Source: Buddleja alternifolia (lineage: Eukaryota > Streptophyta > Magnoliopsida > Lamiales > Scrophulariaceae). From it: a stretch of 64,000 nucleotides of DNA. This document shows positions 21,685 to 32,293 of this stretch, in pieces. The stretch covers positions 22,774,195-22,838,194 of the forward strand of contig CM033394.1 of assembly GCA_019426215.1 (NCBI GenBank). The letters run 5' to 3'. Within the stretch, counting starts at the first letter, position 1, and each line of letters opens with the position of its first letter. The position numbers and the translations under genes were made by a program. The notes under the pieces were generated by a model. That model made no database searches, was not told where the DNA came from, and saw only the letters and a program-made list of their open reading frames with translations.

Positions 21685-22177
21685 GTGGGCTAAAGTTGAA
21701 TGGGCTAACGAAGCCCACCCACGTCCTAAAGGAGCCCTAGGGGGTGGCCACATCAAGGAGTTGGAAGTCTCCTTGACTTGTTTACTAAGTAATAGGAGTT
21801 ACAAGATAACTCCAATACTTAGCAAGTCATAACAACCAAGGGTTTTAACCTAATTACATAACACAAGAGAAAAGAAATCTCCCTCCTCCAATTGCTTGCC
21901 CTAGCTGTCCACTACATCAAAGAGGAAGCATTGGAAGAATTTTTGAAGGTTCGTTTCGCGTGCATCTTTAGAGACAGGAGCTCGGGGAGTTGCTGTTATG
22001 CGAAGAAATATACAAAATTGAAAAGGTAAACAATTTCGTTTTAGTTTTGAGAGAACTATCAAAATCATTAATTCGTTAAAGTGAACCGAGGTTAGGAGTC
22101 CGATAAAAAAATTTATTCTGCTGCATTTTTACCCGAGGATTCCTAACACCTGCGACTCGGGAAAGCACGACAGTCAC

Positions 22178-25100
22178 ATGGAGCCTGAGGTAGAAAGCAT
22201 TATGTTTCGAGCCCGAGATTTGGAAAGTCGAATCACCTCTAAGAACGAAGCTTTAGTGATCTCAGTCACCATCACAGATTCATGGGTATGCAAAGTTCTC
22301 ATTGATAATGGGAGCTCTGCGGATCTTATCTTCTTCGACACCTTCACGCAGCTATCTAGCAGTGGAGCTAAAGTTCAGGCAGTGAAAACCCAACTCATCG
22401 GCTTCACTAGGGAAGCGGTAGATGCATTAGGAAAGGTGACCCTGCCTTTATCTTTGGGTACGCTCCCTTAGCGTGTGACCAAGGAAGTGAAGCTTATAGT
22501 GGTTAAAGCCCCCTCCGAGTATAATGTTATACTAGGAAGGTCGAGCTTAAACCTCTTTCGAGCAGGTATTTCTACTTTCTACTCGAAGGTTAAGTTCCCA
22601 ACTCCTTGCGGAATAGGGGAAGTCTTAGGAGACAAACAGCTGACCCGAGAGTACTGTTCTAACGCCTTAGCTTCACTCAAGAGGAAGCGAAGAGACTTGG
22701 AGCCAGACACCGGACGTGAACTCATAGAAATTGACATGGTAGCCCAACTGGAGGGCAACGCCAGTAAGACATTGAAAGATGACAGCGACACACGGGGAGA
22801 AGCTGTTGAGAGCCTGAAGACAGTAGAGGAAGAACTAAGCAATCCCGAGAAAGAAAACTAAGGTTGGCACTGCCCTGGGGTCAGTACTTGAGGATGACTT
22901 GATACATTTCCTCCGCAATAATACGGATGTGTTTTCCTTGAGTATGGGGGACATGGAGGGGATAGGCCCTGAGGTCATGACTCATCACCTAAACACCTCC
23001 CCGGATGTTCACCCTATGAAGTAACACAAACAGGCTATGGGAAGGGAGAGAAGTCAAGCGGCTAAGGAAGAAGTGTAGAACTTGTTGGCCGCTGGGTATA
23101 TAAGAGTAGTGCACTACCCCGAGTGGCTAGCTAATATGGTATTGGTAGCAAAACCTAATGGCAAGTGGAGGATGTATATAGACTTCATGGTTCTGAATAA
23201 GGCATGTCCTAAGGATTCCTATCCTCTCTCCCGTATCGATGATTTAATCGACTCCACAGCTGGCTGTTAACTGTTAACATGCTAGTCAAGAGCAAGAGAG
23301 GAGTAGATCATGTGAATGACTTACAAGAATGCTTTGAAATACTCAGGCATTACAAGTTAAAGCTCAATCCCACCAAGTGTACTTTTGGGGTATGAGGCGA
23401 AAATTTCCTAGGTTACATGGTAAGTGCAAGAGGAATAGAAGCAAACCCTGAAAAAAAATCCGTGCCATCTTAGACTTAGCTCTCCCCAGATCTAAGAAAG
23501 AAGTACAGGAACTGATGGGGCGAGCCGCAACTCTCAATAGGTTTATCTCGCGATCAGCAGACAAGGGGCTGCCATTCTTCAAAGCAATAAGGAAAGCCAA
23601 AAACTTCAAATGGGATGCTTCATGTCAGGTGGCGTTTGAGAAATTGAAAGAATACATAGTTTCCCCGCCACTGATCACTAAGCCCCTAGATGGAGAAATG
23701 CTTTACCTATATTTGGCAGTGACCCAGGAAGCTGTCAGTGCAGTATTGGTTCGAGACGATCATGGGGATCATAAACCCATATATTATATTAGCCGACTAC
23801 TAAGGGCAGCCGAGCCAAGATACCCTCTCATCGAGAAGCTAGACCTCGCCTTAGTAGTGGCGGCTAGGAAGTTAAGGTCGTACTTCCAGTCACATCCTGT
23901 GGTGGTGCTCACTAACCATTCCTTGAAGAGAATACTATCAAGCCTCGACATATCAGGAAGAATGGTTAAATGGGCAGTGGAACTTAGTGAGCATGGTATT
24001 GATTATCAAAGAAGACCAGCTATCAAAGCACAAGTGTTAGCTGACTTTGTTGCTGAGATGATGGAGGACGAGGCCAGCTGTTCCTTGCCAACATAGACCA
24101 TATGTGTCGATGGTTCTTTCACCAATGCCGGTAGTGGAGCTGGAGTGATAATCAAAAGTCCTCAAGGGGACAAGCTTGAATATGCCATAAGATTTGAGTT
24201 TGACGCCTCAAACAAGGAAGTCGAATATAAAGCACTATTAGCTAGTGCCAAGTTAGCCTTAGCAGCTGGAGCAAAAAAATTGATAGCATACAGTGATTCA
24301 TAGCTGGTGGTCAGCCAGGTGAAGGGAGTATATGAGGCTAAGGGGGTGAGAATAATTTGACTTTAGGCAAATTCCAAGAACGGAGAATGAGGCTGCGGAT
24401 CAGTTGGCCAAGTTCGCAAGCTCTATAGCCTCTGTAAAAAATAGGAGGATAACCTTGATTGCCTCCTACAGGCCTAAGGTGGAAAAAGGAGGCCTTGAAG
24501 TGCTGTGTGGGGAGGCAGAGGAGCCTAGCTGGAAGGATGAGATAGTGCACTACTTAATGGCCGGAAGCTTGCCTAGTGATCCTAGAATAGCTAGAAAGGT
24601 AAGGATGAGGGCAGTTCGATTCATCACTATAGATGGTGAGCTGTACAAGAGAGGATTCTCCTAGCCATACTTGAAGTGCTTGACTCTTGCCAAAGCAGAC
24701 TATGTGTTGCATGAAATACACGAGGGCTGTTGTGGTAATCACCTGGGGGCAAGGCACTTGCTGTCAAGATGTTGTGACAAGGATACTTCTGGCAGACTAT
24801 GCTAAAAGATGCTCAAAACTTGGTACGAAGATGCCGGAGCTGCAAGGAGCATTCCAACATAAGCCACCTCCCCGCGGCTGAGATGTCGCCGTTGGAAAGT
24901 ACATGCCCCTTTGATATGTGGGGACTAGATATAGTTGGACGTTTTCCTCTAGACATGGGTCAAAGGAAGTTTTTGATGGTTGCCATCGATTATTTCACCA
25001 AATGGGTGGAAGCTGAGCCCCTTGCCAAAATATCTGAAAATGAAGTGATGAAGTTTTTATGGAAGAATATAATCACGCGGTTCAGGATACCAAGATCTTT

Positions 25101-25755
25101 AGTCTTATACAATAGCACCCAATTTCAAGGAGCAAAGCTGAGGAAATGGTGCCAAGAGTTGAACATAAGGCAACACTTCACCTCCATCAGCAACCCTCAG
25201 GCGAATGGCCAGACAGAGGTCACCAACCGCACTATTCTACAACATTTGAAGACTAAACTCGAAGAAGCAAAAAGAGGTTAGGCGGATGAAATCCCAGCAG
25301 TACTGTGGGCACACCACACCACTCCCAAAGTTAGCATCGGAGAGACCCCCTTCAATTTGGTTTTTGGAGCCGAGGCCATCACCCCGATGGAGATTGGTGA
25401 AAAGAGCTTAAGGATAAGTCAATACAGCCTCGCTGAAAATGGGCGTTGCCGGAGAGAAAGTTTGGATTTCATCGCTGAGGTAAGAGATGAATCTACTGCA
25501 AGAATTGCAAAATATAAGGCAAGGATGGCATGGGCCTATAATCGCCGGGTACGCCCTCGAGGTTTCCAAGTGGCTAACCTAGTGCCTAGGAAAAAAGAAG
25601 CTACTGGCCTTGTCGGTAAACTAGAGGCCAAATGGGAAAGCCCCTACTAAGTAAGGGATATAGTAAGCCCTGGCACATATAAGTTAATGACAGTTGGTGG
25701 TAGAGAGGTACCACGCACATGGGGCATATCCAACCTCAAAAGGCATTTTACTTAG
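22178..25755 (+). pseudogene. Pol of Tat-like element A: protease, RT (deleted), two RNases H, integrase
   Basis: Protease active site: VLIDNGSSADLIF (about 22,292-22,330). The RT N-terminus (WLANMVLVAKPNGKWRMYID, LNKACPKDSYPLSRIDDLI) then jumps at about 23,275 to MLVKSKRGVDHVNDLQECF, losing the FLDAYSGY and YVDD regions with both catalytic parts. RNase H follows (FEKLKEYIVSPP...YLAVTQEAVSAVLV). A second, archaeal-type RNase H (VDGSFTNAGSGAGVII, EVEYKALLASA, AYSDS) at 24,100-24,310 is the mark of the Tat lineage; TAG at 24,301 interrupts it. Integrase retains MWGLDIVG and NGQTEVTNR, but the second catalytic Asp is Tyr (VLYNSTQF, codon 25,108-25,110). Further stops occur at 22,469, 22,859, 25,279 and 25,648. 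The last sense block ends with SNLKRHFT and a stop at about 25,753-25,755. Confidence 0.88.
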
Positions 25756-26953
25756 ATTATTTTGCCTATTGTATATGCTATCTCAAATAGCCACTAGTTA
25801 ATAATCAATGACAACGGCCATGGGCCAAATTATATTTAAATTATTGTCGCCACTACTATGTTATTATGAGCACATCAAATACTTGAATTTGTTCATCCAC
25901 TCAAGTGGAGAACAAGAACATTAATACGGCCCGTGGGAGCTATCAAGCTCCCATTGGAGGCCTTATAAACATCACACGTGACCCCACTCGAAGTCAACAT
26001 GGGTGGCACTACCAAAATCCCCCGAGCCATATATGACTTGACTGAGGATAGGCGACCCCATAATCCCTCCATAAGACTGAGAGAGGTTGAGGACCTACAA
26101 AATGCCCCGCCCACTCCCATTAAGGTTATGGATTAAGATCGTGCATCACTATCCCTCCATGATACCGAGAGAGGTTGAGGACCTACAAAAAGTCTCCCCA
26201 CTCCCATTAAGGTTATGCATTGAGATCGTGACCCATAATCCTTCCAATAATACCGAGAGAGGTTGAGGACCTACAAAAGGTTTCCTCACTCCCATTAAGG
26301 TTATGGATTGAGATTGTGAAAAAACAAGAGGCAATCATGCCCCGTTAAAAGAATGACTACTGGTATCACGAACCGAGTCACACAATTACTTAAATGTAAT
26401 GCAAGAATCCCTCGTTGCTCCAAGTGTGACTATCAAGCACCAAGGAGATAGCTAAATAGGGGTGACTAAATAAAGAATCACCAACATGCCACCACATGCC
26501 AACTACATTGCTAGTGCTTACACACCTACTCCCCGATGAGTAGTATAGGAAGTGAGTATTAACAACAAAATAACAACTGCGAACTAGTAGCCACCTATTG
26601 AAGAGCTAACCAGTCCATAGCCGGTTACTAAGTAGTCGAATGAATAACTATCCATCCTCAACGTGGGGGTAGACAATGACCAAGTATCAAAAATAGCAAA
26701 ATTCTAACTCCCTTACAATATGGTCACTTACTCCTAAATTTCACTAAGCACAATTCAGGAGTAGGGGGCATAGGGGGAGAAGATCAAGAAAAGTAGCTAA
26801 TTTGACAAATCATATGCAAAAATCAATTGCAGTGAAAGTAACCAAATAGCCTTACAGAAAAGTGAATTAAAAAGTGAAGTGCTTGAGAATAAATCTCAGA
26901 AAATATAAGTAACTAAAGCTGAATAACTAAGTCAAGACAACTAGTAAACCTAA
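25756..26953 (+). other. 3' untranslated spacer of element A
   Basis: No sense gene. It contains the 87-88 bp tandem repeat described separately; the rest is unremarkable non-coding DNA. It separates pol from the antisense ORF. ORFs on the minus strand at 25,893-26,334 are reading frames of the tandem repeat. Confidence 0.6.
26040..26325 (+). repeat. Minisatellite of about 87-88 bp in the 3' UTR of element A
   Basis: The block 'actcccattaaggttatg(g/c)att...gagagaggttgaggacctacaaaa' recurs with starts at 26,113, 26,200 and 26,288. A partial unit precedes (from about 26,040) and one fades out after 26,320. Tandem repeats after pol are a known habit of Tat/Ogre elements. Confidence 0.8.
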
Positions 26954-28930
26954 CTAGCCCTCCTGAGGAGGGTCGCCCCTATGCCCACGGGCGAGGGGCA
27001 CATCATCCTCATCGCTGTCATCAGCCACTTCTTCATACAGCCATAGAAAGTCATCTTGGGGATAGCGACCGCTCTTGTGAAGAGCCCGACAGCACTGCCG
27101 AATTGTCTTCCCCATAAAGCCAAGGGCGATATCATATGCCTTTTTATTGCACTCGTTGATGAACTCGGTGCTTTTCCTAAAATCATTTACGGCCGACTCC
27201 TCGGCGTCATCCAACGCCTGTTTGTCTGCTGATGACCCAAGAAAGCTTTGGCCAGTGGAGGCCTCCTCATCAAACCCCCTCGCAGCTTCGTTGTACTTTG
27301 CCTCCCACTCTGTGGCTGCCTCTGCAACCTTAGGATTTTTTAAAAGAAGTTTCTCATTTTTTTTACAACAGTCCTTCAATTTCTCCGCGAAATGATCATA
27401 CCTCTGATGGAGGTGATGAGATAGTTGGATCAGCTGAAAAGGCAAAGTCAAGTATGCTTTAAAAGGCCTATGATCAATAGGGGAGAACTATAAGGCAACA
27501 ATGTAACAATAGAACTAGGCTTACCCGGCCTTCGCCCGCAGAAATCTCTTCGTCAATCTGATCCGTCGGTAGCATGTGCAAGTGCCGGAAGTCAAAAGCA
27601 GTCACCGCCGGCCTCGATATCGCCCACAGGTTGGCAACATCACTAGTATCCCAGAAAGAGTGAGGGTTAAGGTCGCGGTTGGACCCAAAATTGAATAGAC
27701 CCTTGCCACGACCCAGGGTGCCCGAGCTCGCTGGAGAGGCACCTCGACTTCGCTTAGGGAGTGGAGGAGCCCGGATATAGGCGAGCTATGGGGAGTGATC
27801 TTGGGCCTCCATCGCACTTTCCTCCTCCACCGGAGCTTTCCCTTTATGAGTCTGGGAGGAAGCCCCGACAGCGGAGTCACGAAGGCCCCTAGCGGATAAG
27901 CCTGACATCATAACGTCAAAATCCAAAGGATCCACCTCCACAACAGGCGGTGAAAAACTTGATGCCCCTTGGTCGAATTTCTTGCTCTTGGAAGGAGGGC
28001 GAACTGGCTCAGTACGAAGGGCTAATAGTCCTCCCTCGGAAGCAGGGGCAGCTGCTGAAGCCTGGAAACGCCTCCTAGCTCCTGATATCGAGTGTCCCGA
28101 TAATTAAAGTACAGGTGTTAGAATATACTCATCACTTCATGTAGATATAGCAAATCATAAGAGGCATAGCCAACTAAAATAAAGGAAGTACCTCCGCGAT
28201 AGACAATTCTAATATCAAAACAGGTCTCAAATAGCCCCGAACCCAGAAAGTCCAACCTCAGTTGATGGTGGGTGTCAATGAGTTTCTGAGGGGCAATCTT
28301 CTCGCACCACTGCGGGGGTGTAAATATGGGCAGGTTCTGGATGGGAAAAATAAAAGAACTTGTTTTTCCAATTTCCATTCGAACTAACTTTCCCCGATAA
28401 AAACTTATACGGAGAAGTCGGGTAGAAGAGCACGAATGGTCCTCCCTGGCTCATCCGGACGTCGAATAGGGCCTGAAAGGCCTCAAGACTCACAGTTAAC
28501 TTGAACTCCCGTAAACGCCTAACAAAGCCCTCGAACTGGGCGAAGCTGTTAGGTAATAGCTTACTAATACACACTTGGTAGTGTGTTAGGATCCACCCTA
28601 GTAAGGGGTCGCATGATAAGCTGAAGCCCATGCGGAAGAACTCCAAAAAGTCGATAGCATAACCCCTTGGGGGATTCTGGATACGGTTATCCAGCTTGGG
28701 TTTCACTACCCGGATATCTAACGAAAAATCCTCGTCGAGCATCGTAGCTCATGTCTGTAATGGTGGAAGAACAAGTGGTCAGGTCCGTCTTGCGATCCCG
28801 CGATGTCCTCCGACTTCGGACATCTTCCTTTATCTTCCTTCTACTCCCTAAACTCTCTGTAGTCACTTGCTAGTGACACCAAGTCTTCGCTCTCGGAGCT
28901 GCTATCGCTGGACAACGATGACAAACGTAC
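26954..28930 (-). pseudogene. Antisense accessory ORF of the Tat-like element A, probably spliced
   Basis: Runs opposite to pol, between the 3' UTR repeat and the 3' LTR, where Tat-group elements often carry an extra antisense ORF. The clearest part starts MLDEDFSLDIRVVKPK (28,742) and includes GYAIDFLEFFRMGFSLSCDP and FVRRLREFKLTVSLEAFQALF. This pattern resembles the 'putative gypsy type transposon' N-terminal domain of such ORFs. The readable frame changes near 28,345, so at least one frameshift is present. Two introns with GT-AG ends fit: 28,191-28,082 and 27,524-27,434 (minus-strand order). The middle exon is Pro/Ser/Glu-rich. The last exon (27,433-26,954) is a Lys/Glu/Ala-rich coiled coil ending in an acidic tail. 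An acidic Ser-rich N-terminal extension (SSDSSSESEDLVSLASDYREFRE) reads at 28,920-28,850. Biochemical role unknown. Confidence 0.6.
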
Positions 28931-29015
28931 AACACCTAAAAATAAAGGATAGTAAGTCACACAGTGATAGCACAATAAGAAAGGGCGGAAAAACTCAAGG
29001 GAAAGAGCCAAGTAC

Positions 29016-29037
29016 GCCTCGCGGAGAACCGCGAGGC
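29016..29037. other. Perfect 9-bp-stem hairpin in the leader of the antisense ORF
   Basis: gcctcgcgg-agaa-ccgcgaggc; a third ccgcgaggcacc arm follows at about 29,059-29,070. It would lie in the 5' leader of an antisense transcript. Confidence 0.55.
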
Positions 29038-29371
29038 ACCCCGTACCTCACGACCACCGCGAGGCACCGAGGGCCTCTCCGTCTCCATGAAGCACTTCGT
29101 GTCATCCCCCGAGTCGCTAAGGATTCTTTCTTGCCCTGGACAAATCACGGGATTACCCTGGTTCAAGGGTTGCTCCTACTCAATCATTCACATATGCAAA
29201 CCTTAACTATAAAACTATGAACGGAGGAGGAAGAAACATACCTTTTCCAAGATTGTCTTTGGCCATGGCTAAGCAAGTGAGCACCTCCTAGAGAGTGTTT
29301 TTCACAAGATGAGAGATTACCAAAGGTGAAATTATGAAAGTGAGGTGAAAGTGAAAAGGCTCTCACCTTCC

Positions 29372-29395
29372 CCCTACTTAAATAAAGGTAGGTGA
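29372..29395 (-). promoter_or_regulatory. Candidate TATA box for the antisense ORF of element A
   Basis: On the minus strand the sequence reads CTTTATTTAAGTAGGG, a TATA-like box about 450 bp upstream of the acidic N-terminal extension. Weak evidence from position and composition only. Confidence 0.3.
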
Positions 29396-29493
29396 AGAAG
29401 CCTTGAAGACTTCCACCCCAGTGCAAATTAGACTGAGTGGTTCAACAGGTGCAGTAAGGTTCCTACTCCCGGATTTAACATCCGATAGAACCC

Positions 29494-29510
29494 GGGAGTG
29501 GGGAGCATTA
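29494..29510 (+). other. Polypurine tract of element A
   Basis: gggagtggggagcatta lies immediately before the 3' LTR and would prime plus-strand DNA synthesis. Confidence 0.7.
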
Positions 29511-30009
29511 TGATGTGCACCAAAATATACTTAAAGACACTATGGTAATTACGTGTGTCCCTAGGCCGGGTCAGGTCACCACCCTCGAATTAGCATCTGT
29601 GGATAACCCGCTAGACAAGCCCAAAAAGCATTGATGACCCACCAAATATAATTGGGTTATGTTATTGCTCCAAGAGAAAACAATGCTAGTATTCCATAAG
29701 CCTAATTGGTTTATAGTTAAATTAGGCCCATAGCCCACTACCAGCTCCCTATATATACCTTAAGGAGCTGGAAGAGGGGCATTATCTAGTTCCCCAGTAA
29801 AAATTCACTGGCTATTGAGAGTAACCCCACAAAAGAACTACCACTGACTTAATCTCACATACTTTGGTTACGTAGGCAACTCGAAATAACCGAGTGCAGT
29901 CTATAACTTAATTAACTCTTAACCTAGTTTGTCGTGAGTTGGATCGGTTCCCTTATTCCACGTGGTCCATCACATGACAATCACTGTCTGACGATTTTCA
30001 CTGTCATCA
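29511..30009 (+). repeat. 3' LTR of element A
   Basis: 499 bp from TGATGTGCACC to TGTCATCA, followed by the target duplication CATAT (30,010-30,014). Its TATA-like 'ctatatatacc' at about 29,749-29,759 matches 'ctatacatacc' in the 5' LTR. Confidence 0.9.
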
Positions 30010-30014
30010 CATAT

Positions 30015-30337
30015 GTACCACATCAATTGATTACAGAGAGATAACTAACAGCAAGAGCAAGAGAGATAACAAAAGTTAAGGATATCATCCGATTGTCAAG
30101 GTAAAACTCAAAATCTTTTCAACCTAAAACTAACGTAAATCATGATACTTGTATTTTTATATATATATAACAATATTGAATATATATACATATATATATA
30201 TATATATATTAAGCTAGGAAGTTCATTTGCAAAATTAATTGTGTTGGTATATATGTAGGTAAAAGTTCATGGCCTGAGCTTCTTGGAGCGCCTAGTGACT
30301 TGGCGGTGGTTACTATAGAAAGAGAGAATCCTTTGGT
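30015..30337 (+). pseudogene. Potato inhibitor I family gene: 5' UTR, exon 1, intron and first part of exon 2
   Basis: 5' UTR from 30,015. Exon 1 is 30,082-30,100 and reads ATA-Ser-Ser-Asp-Cys-Gln plus the first base of a Gly codon. The expected start ATG is ATA, and no in-frame ATG lies upstream before a stop. The intron 30,101-30,258 has GT-AG ends and phase 1. Exon 2 begins GKSSWPELLG, then APSDLAVVTIERENPLV, the hallmark N-terminal half of potato-inhibitor-I serine protease inhibitors, which act as small single-domain blockers of subtilisin/chymotrypsin-like enzymes in plant defence. The frame is then cut at the Val codon by copia element B (TSD TTGGT, 30,333-30,337) and continues at 49,773. 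There is no signal peptide. Together the two coding parts make 70 codons, the usual size for this family. Confidence 0.9.
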
Positions 30338-30634
30338 TGTTAATGTGTATACCCTCAAATGCCATAAAGAGGATAGATTTATAGGGCATTGATTTGTAAC
30401 TAAACAATATTATTATAACAAAAGACATTTTTTTGTTTCCTTATAGGCATTTGTAAGCTTACAGTAAACAACGTAAAATCCTTGATATTAAGGCGAACCT
30501 TCTACTCCCTATGGGTTAGGGAGAATGGCACTAGAAGAGTTTGATCCTTATTATCTAAAATTAGTTCGCAAGTCGAAGAAAGTATTGACTGGACCTCCAT
30601 ACTAGATAAGGACTTGTAGGATATAAGTTTTGAC
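30338..30634 (+). repeat. Truncated 5' LTR of element B
   Basis: Aligns with the first part of the 3' LTR (from 48,120) as far as 'ataagttttgac', then diverges abruptly at about 30,634. Confidence 0.85.
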
Positions 30635-30684
30635 TGGACAACAACAAAGATCAAGTAGGGTACCTCAACTGCCTGAGAGGTATG

Positions 30685-32163
30685 TGTTAGGAAATTCATG
30701 TTAGATGTTTTGATGATGACAAGATAGGATTTTATGTTAGACCCCAAATATAATGTAAGTTTCTATTTTCATAGATCAATGTATAAGCGTTTGAAAGTTT
30801 GTAATTTTATTTAGGCTTGTAATTTTTATCTTTCTAGAAATTAGACTAAGTATTAGATACCAAATCGCTAATAGAATTATAGGTGAGTCTATTAGAGATG
30901 AAGTTGAAGATCAGCGTCTAAAGTCAAATGAAGATGAAGATTTGTTCTTAGCGACTGTCAAACGCTAAAGGACTATTTCGGGATCTATCGATCAAGCGCT
31001 CAAAGCACTCCAGCGATCAATATTGGAATCACCTGAAATAAATTCTCAAGTCATGAAGGACTTAAATGCAATCATTCAACGTTTCAAACGGAAAATAAAT
31101 TCAAATGCATTAAATGCCTGAAAAGAGCAATAAATGTGATAACTTATTATGACTTATGGACAAGTCACCTTTTGAATAGACTGTCAGGATTTCAGAGTTC
31201 AAAGCTGCTCCCAGCCAATCGGAACCAGCAGGATTTCAGGAATGTCAGAGAAAAGGCTAATTCACGTGCCGCGTGAAAAACACGCGCTCACATGTGTCAA
31301 ATGGACAAATCCCAAGAATTTCCTATAAATACCTCATTCCAGCAAGCCCTAAATATAGAGACATACGTACATGCACAAGAAAACTTTGTTAAAATTCTCT
31401 TTCAAAGAAAAAGCTTAGAAACTCCATAGCCAAAATTCTTCAAGCTTTTTACATACTTTCCAGACAGTTACAAATATCTCAAACATCTTCCAAGAAGAAA
31501 CTTAAACTCTTACAGAGATATTCCAAGTTGTTTGATCTTTCCAAAAACAAACAAAAACCTGTGTGACAAAACCCTCAACCTTTCATCTGAGTGAGAAAGT
31601 TGTTGAAACCCTTTACAGGCAGTATTTATGAGTGAGAGAAGCTTGTAGAAGAATATCTTCATTGGTGCTGAAATCTGTGTGATCAAGGAGCCCGAGATCA
31701 TTTTCACCTCTTTACTACCTTGTAGAAGATTCTGTGTGATTCTTTGATAATCAACTTAGTCAATTTCCTCCAAGTGAAAAAGGAGAAGAAGGACGTAGTT
31801 GAGATTACATCACCCAGTGAACCTTATATATCTTATGTTATTTACTTTTATTATTGTCTTGGTTTATATTCTCTTATTTATTTGAAAAAGACAATCTAAA
31901 CTGTTAAGCGACTATTTAACCAAAACGAACGCTAAAGTTTTAAAATCATTTCTGATGTGCTGACCCTGATTAAGCGATCTAAGCATTACCCTACTTTGGT
32001 AAATTGCTAAAATCACTAAGTCTAAGTTATCTTTACTGTAGCGCCTGATCCAAGTGTTCTAATCTTTAAAAGTGATACGAAGTTTTGAAGTAAAAAAAGA
32101 CTTAAGCATTTATTCAACCCCCCCCCCCTTCTATACCCTTTCGTATGCCACTTGGGACCACCA
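30685..32163 (+). repeat. 5' LTR of element C
   Basis: 1,479 bp, matching 45,010-46,485 with a few percent difference and small indels. A C-tract (about 32,118-32,128) is present here but not in the 3' copy. Probable TATA: cctataaatacctc at about 31,323-31,336. Confidence 0.9.
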
Positions 32164-32165
32164 AG

Positions 32166-32178
32166 TGATATCAGAGTT
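32166..32178 (+). other. Primer binding site of element C (tRNA-Met type)
   Basis: tgatatcagagtt two bases after the LTR resembles TGGTATCAGAGC, the complement of initiator tRNA-Met used by most plant copia elements. Confidence 0.75.
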
Positions 32179-32293
32179 GTTGAAGTAGAAACCTAAGCGT
32201 TTCCAAGCGTAACTGCTTGTTTAGATCCATTTTTTTTAAAACTTAGTCGCTTTAAAATTTTCTCTTAAACATCTCATTATAGCTTTTAACAAA

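Larger units (their letters stand above)
2268..21689 (+). mobile_element. Element E: Athila-lineage Ty3/gypsy retrotransposon with envelope-like ORF
   Basis: The 5' LTR starts at 2,273 (TGATAGGAGTCG), is interrupted by element F, and ends at 12,000. The 3' LTR is 20,292-21,684. Both sides carry GTGGG (2,268-2,272 and 21,685-21,689). The order is LTR, tRNA-Asp-type primer site, gag, pol, conserved hairpin, envelope-like ORF, long 3' non-coding region, polypurine tract, LTR, which is the Athila layout. Length without insertions is about 11.1 kb. Gag carries stops, protease is missing, RT contains a micro-inversion and integrase has a stop, so it is not autonomous. Confidence 0.9.
1068..22153 (+). 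mobile_element. Element D: copia-type solo LTR, split by element E
   Basis: The LTR runs from 1,073 (TGTTAGGTATATGCCC) to 2,272 and resumes at 21,690-22,148 (ending CCTAACA), about 1.66 kb in all. Its termini form the inverted repeat TGTTAGG/CCTAACA, and CCTGC is duplicated on both sides (1,068-1,072 and 22,149-22,153). No internal coding region is present, so this is a solo LTR left by LTR-LTR recombination. It resembles the LTR of element B in length and in shared blocks such as the 'cacggctcgca' and 'cgggactggctaggtg' motifs, so the two are related copia families. The 2,110-2,272 part is very AT-rich. Confidence 0.85.
349..30014 (+). mobile_element. Element A: Tat-lineage Ty3/gypsy retrotransposon, degenerate, with nested insertions
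   Basis: LTRs at 354-857 and 29,511-30,009 begin TGATGTGCACC and end TCATCA. They are flanked by the perfect 5-bp duplication CATAT (349-353 and 30,010-30,014). The internal region holds a gag leader, then protease, RT remnant, RNase H, a second archaeal-type RNase H and integrase, then a tandem repeat and an antisense ORF. This order and the double RNase H are characteristic of the plant Tat lineage (Tat/Ogre/Retand group). Without nested insertions the element is about 8.6 kb. Gag and the centre of RT are missing, so it is not autonomous. It is inserted at the transcription start region of the inhibitor gene. Confidence 0.9.
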
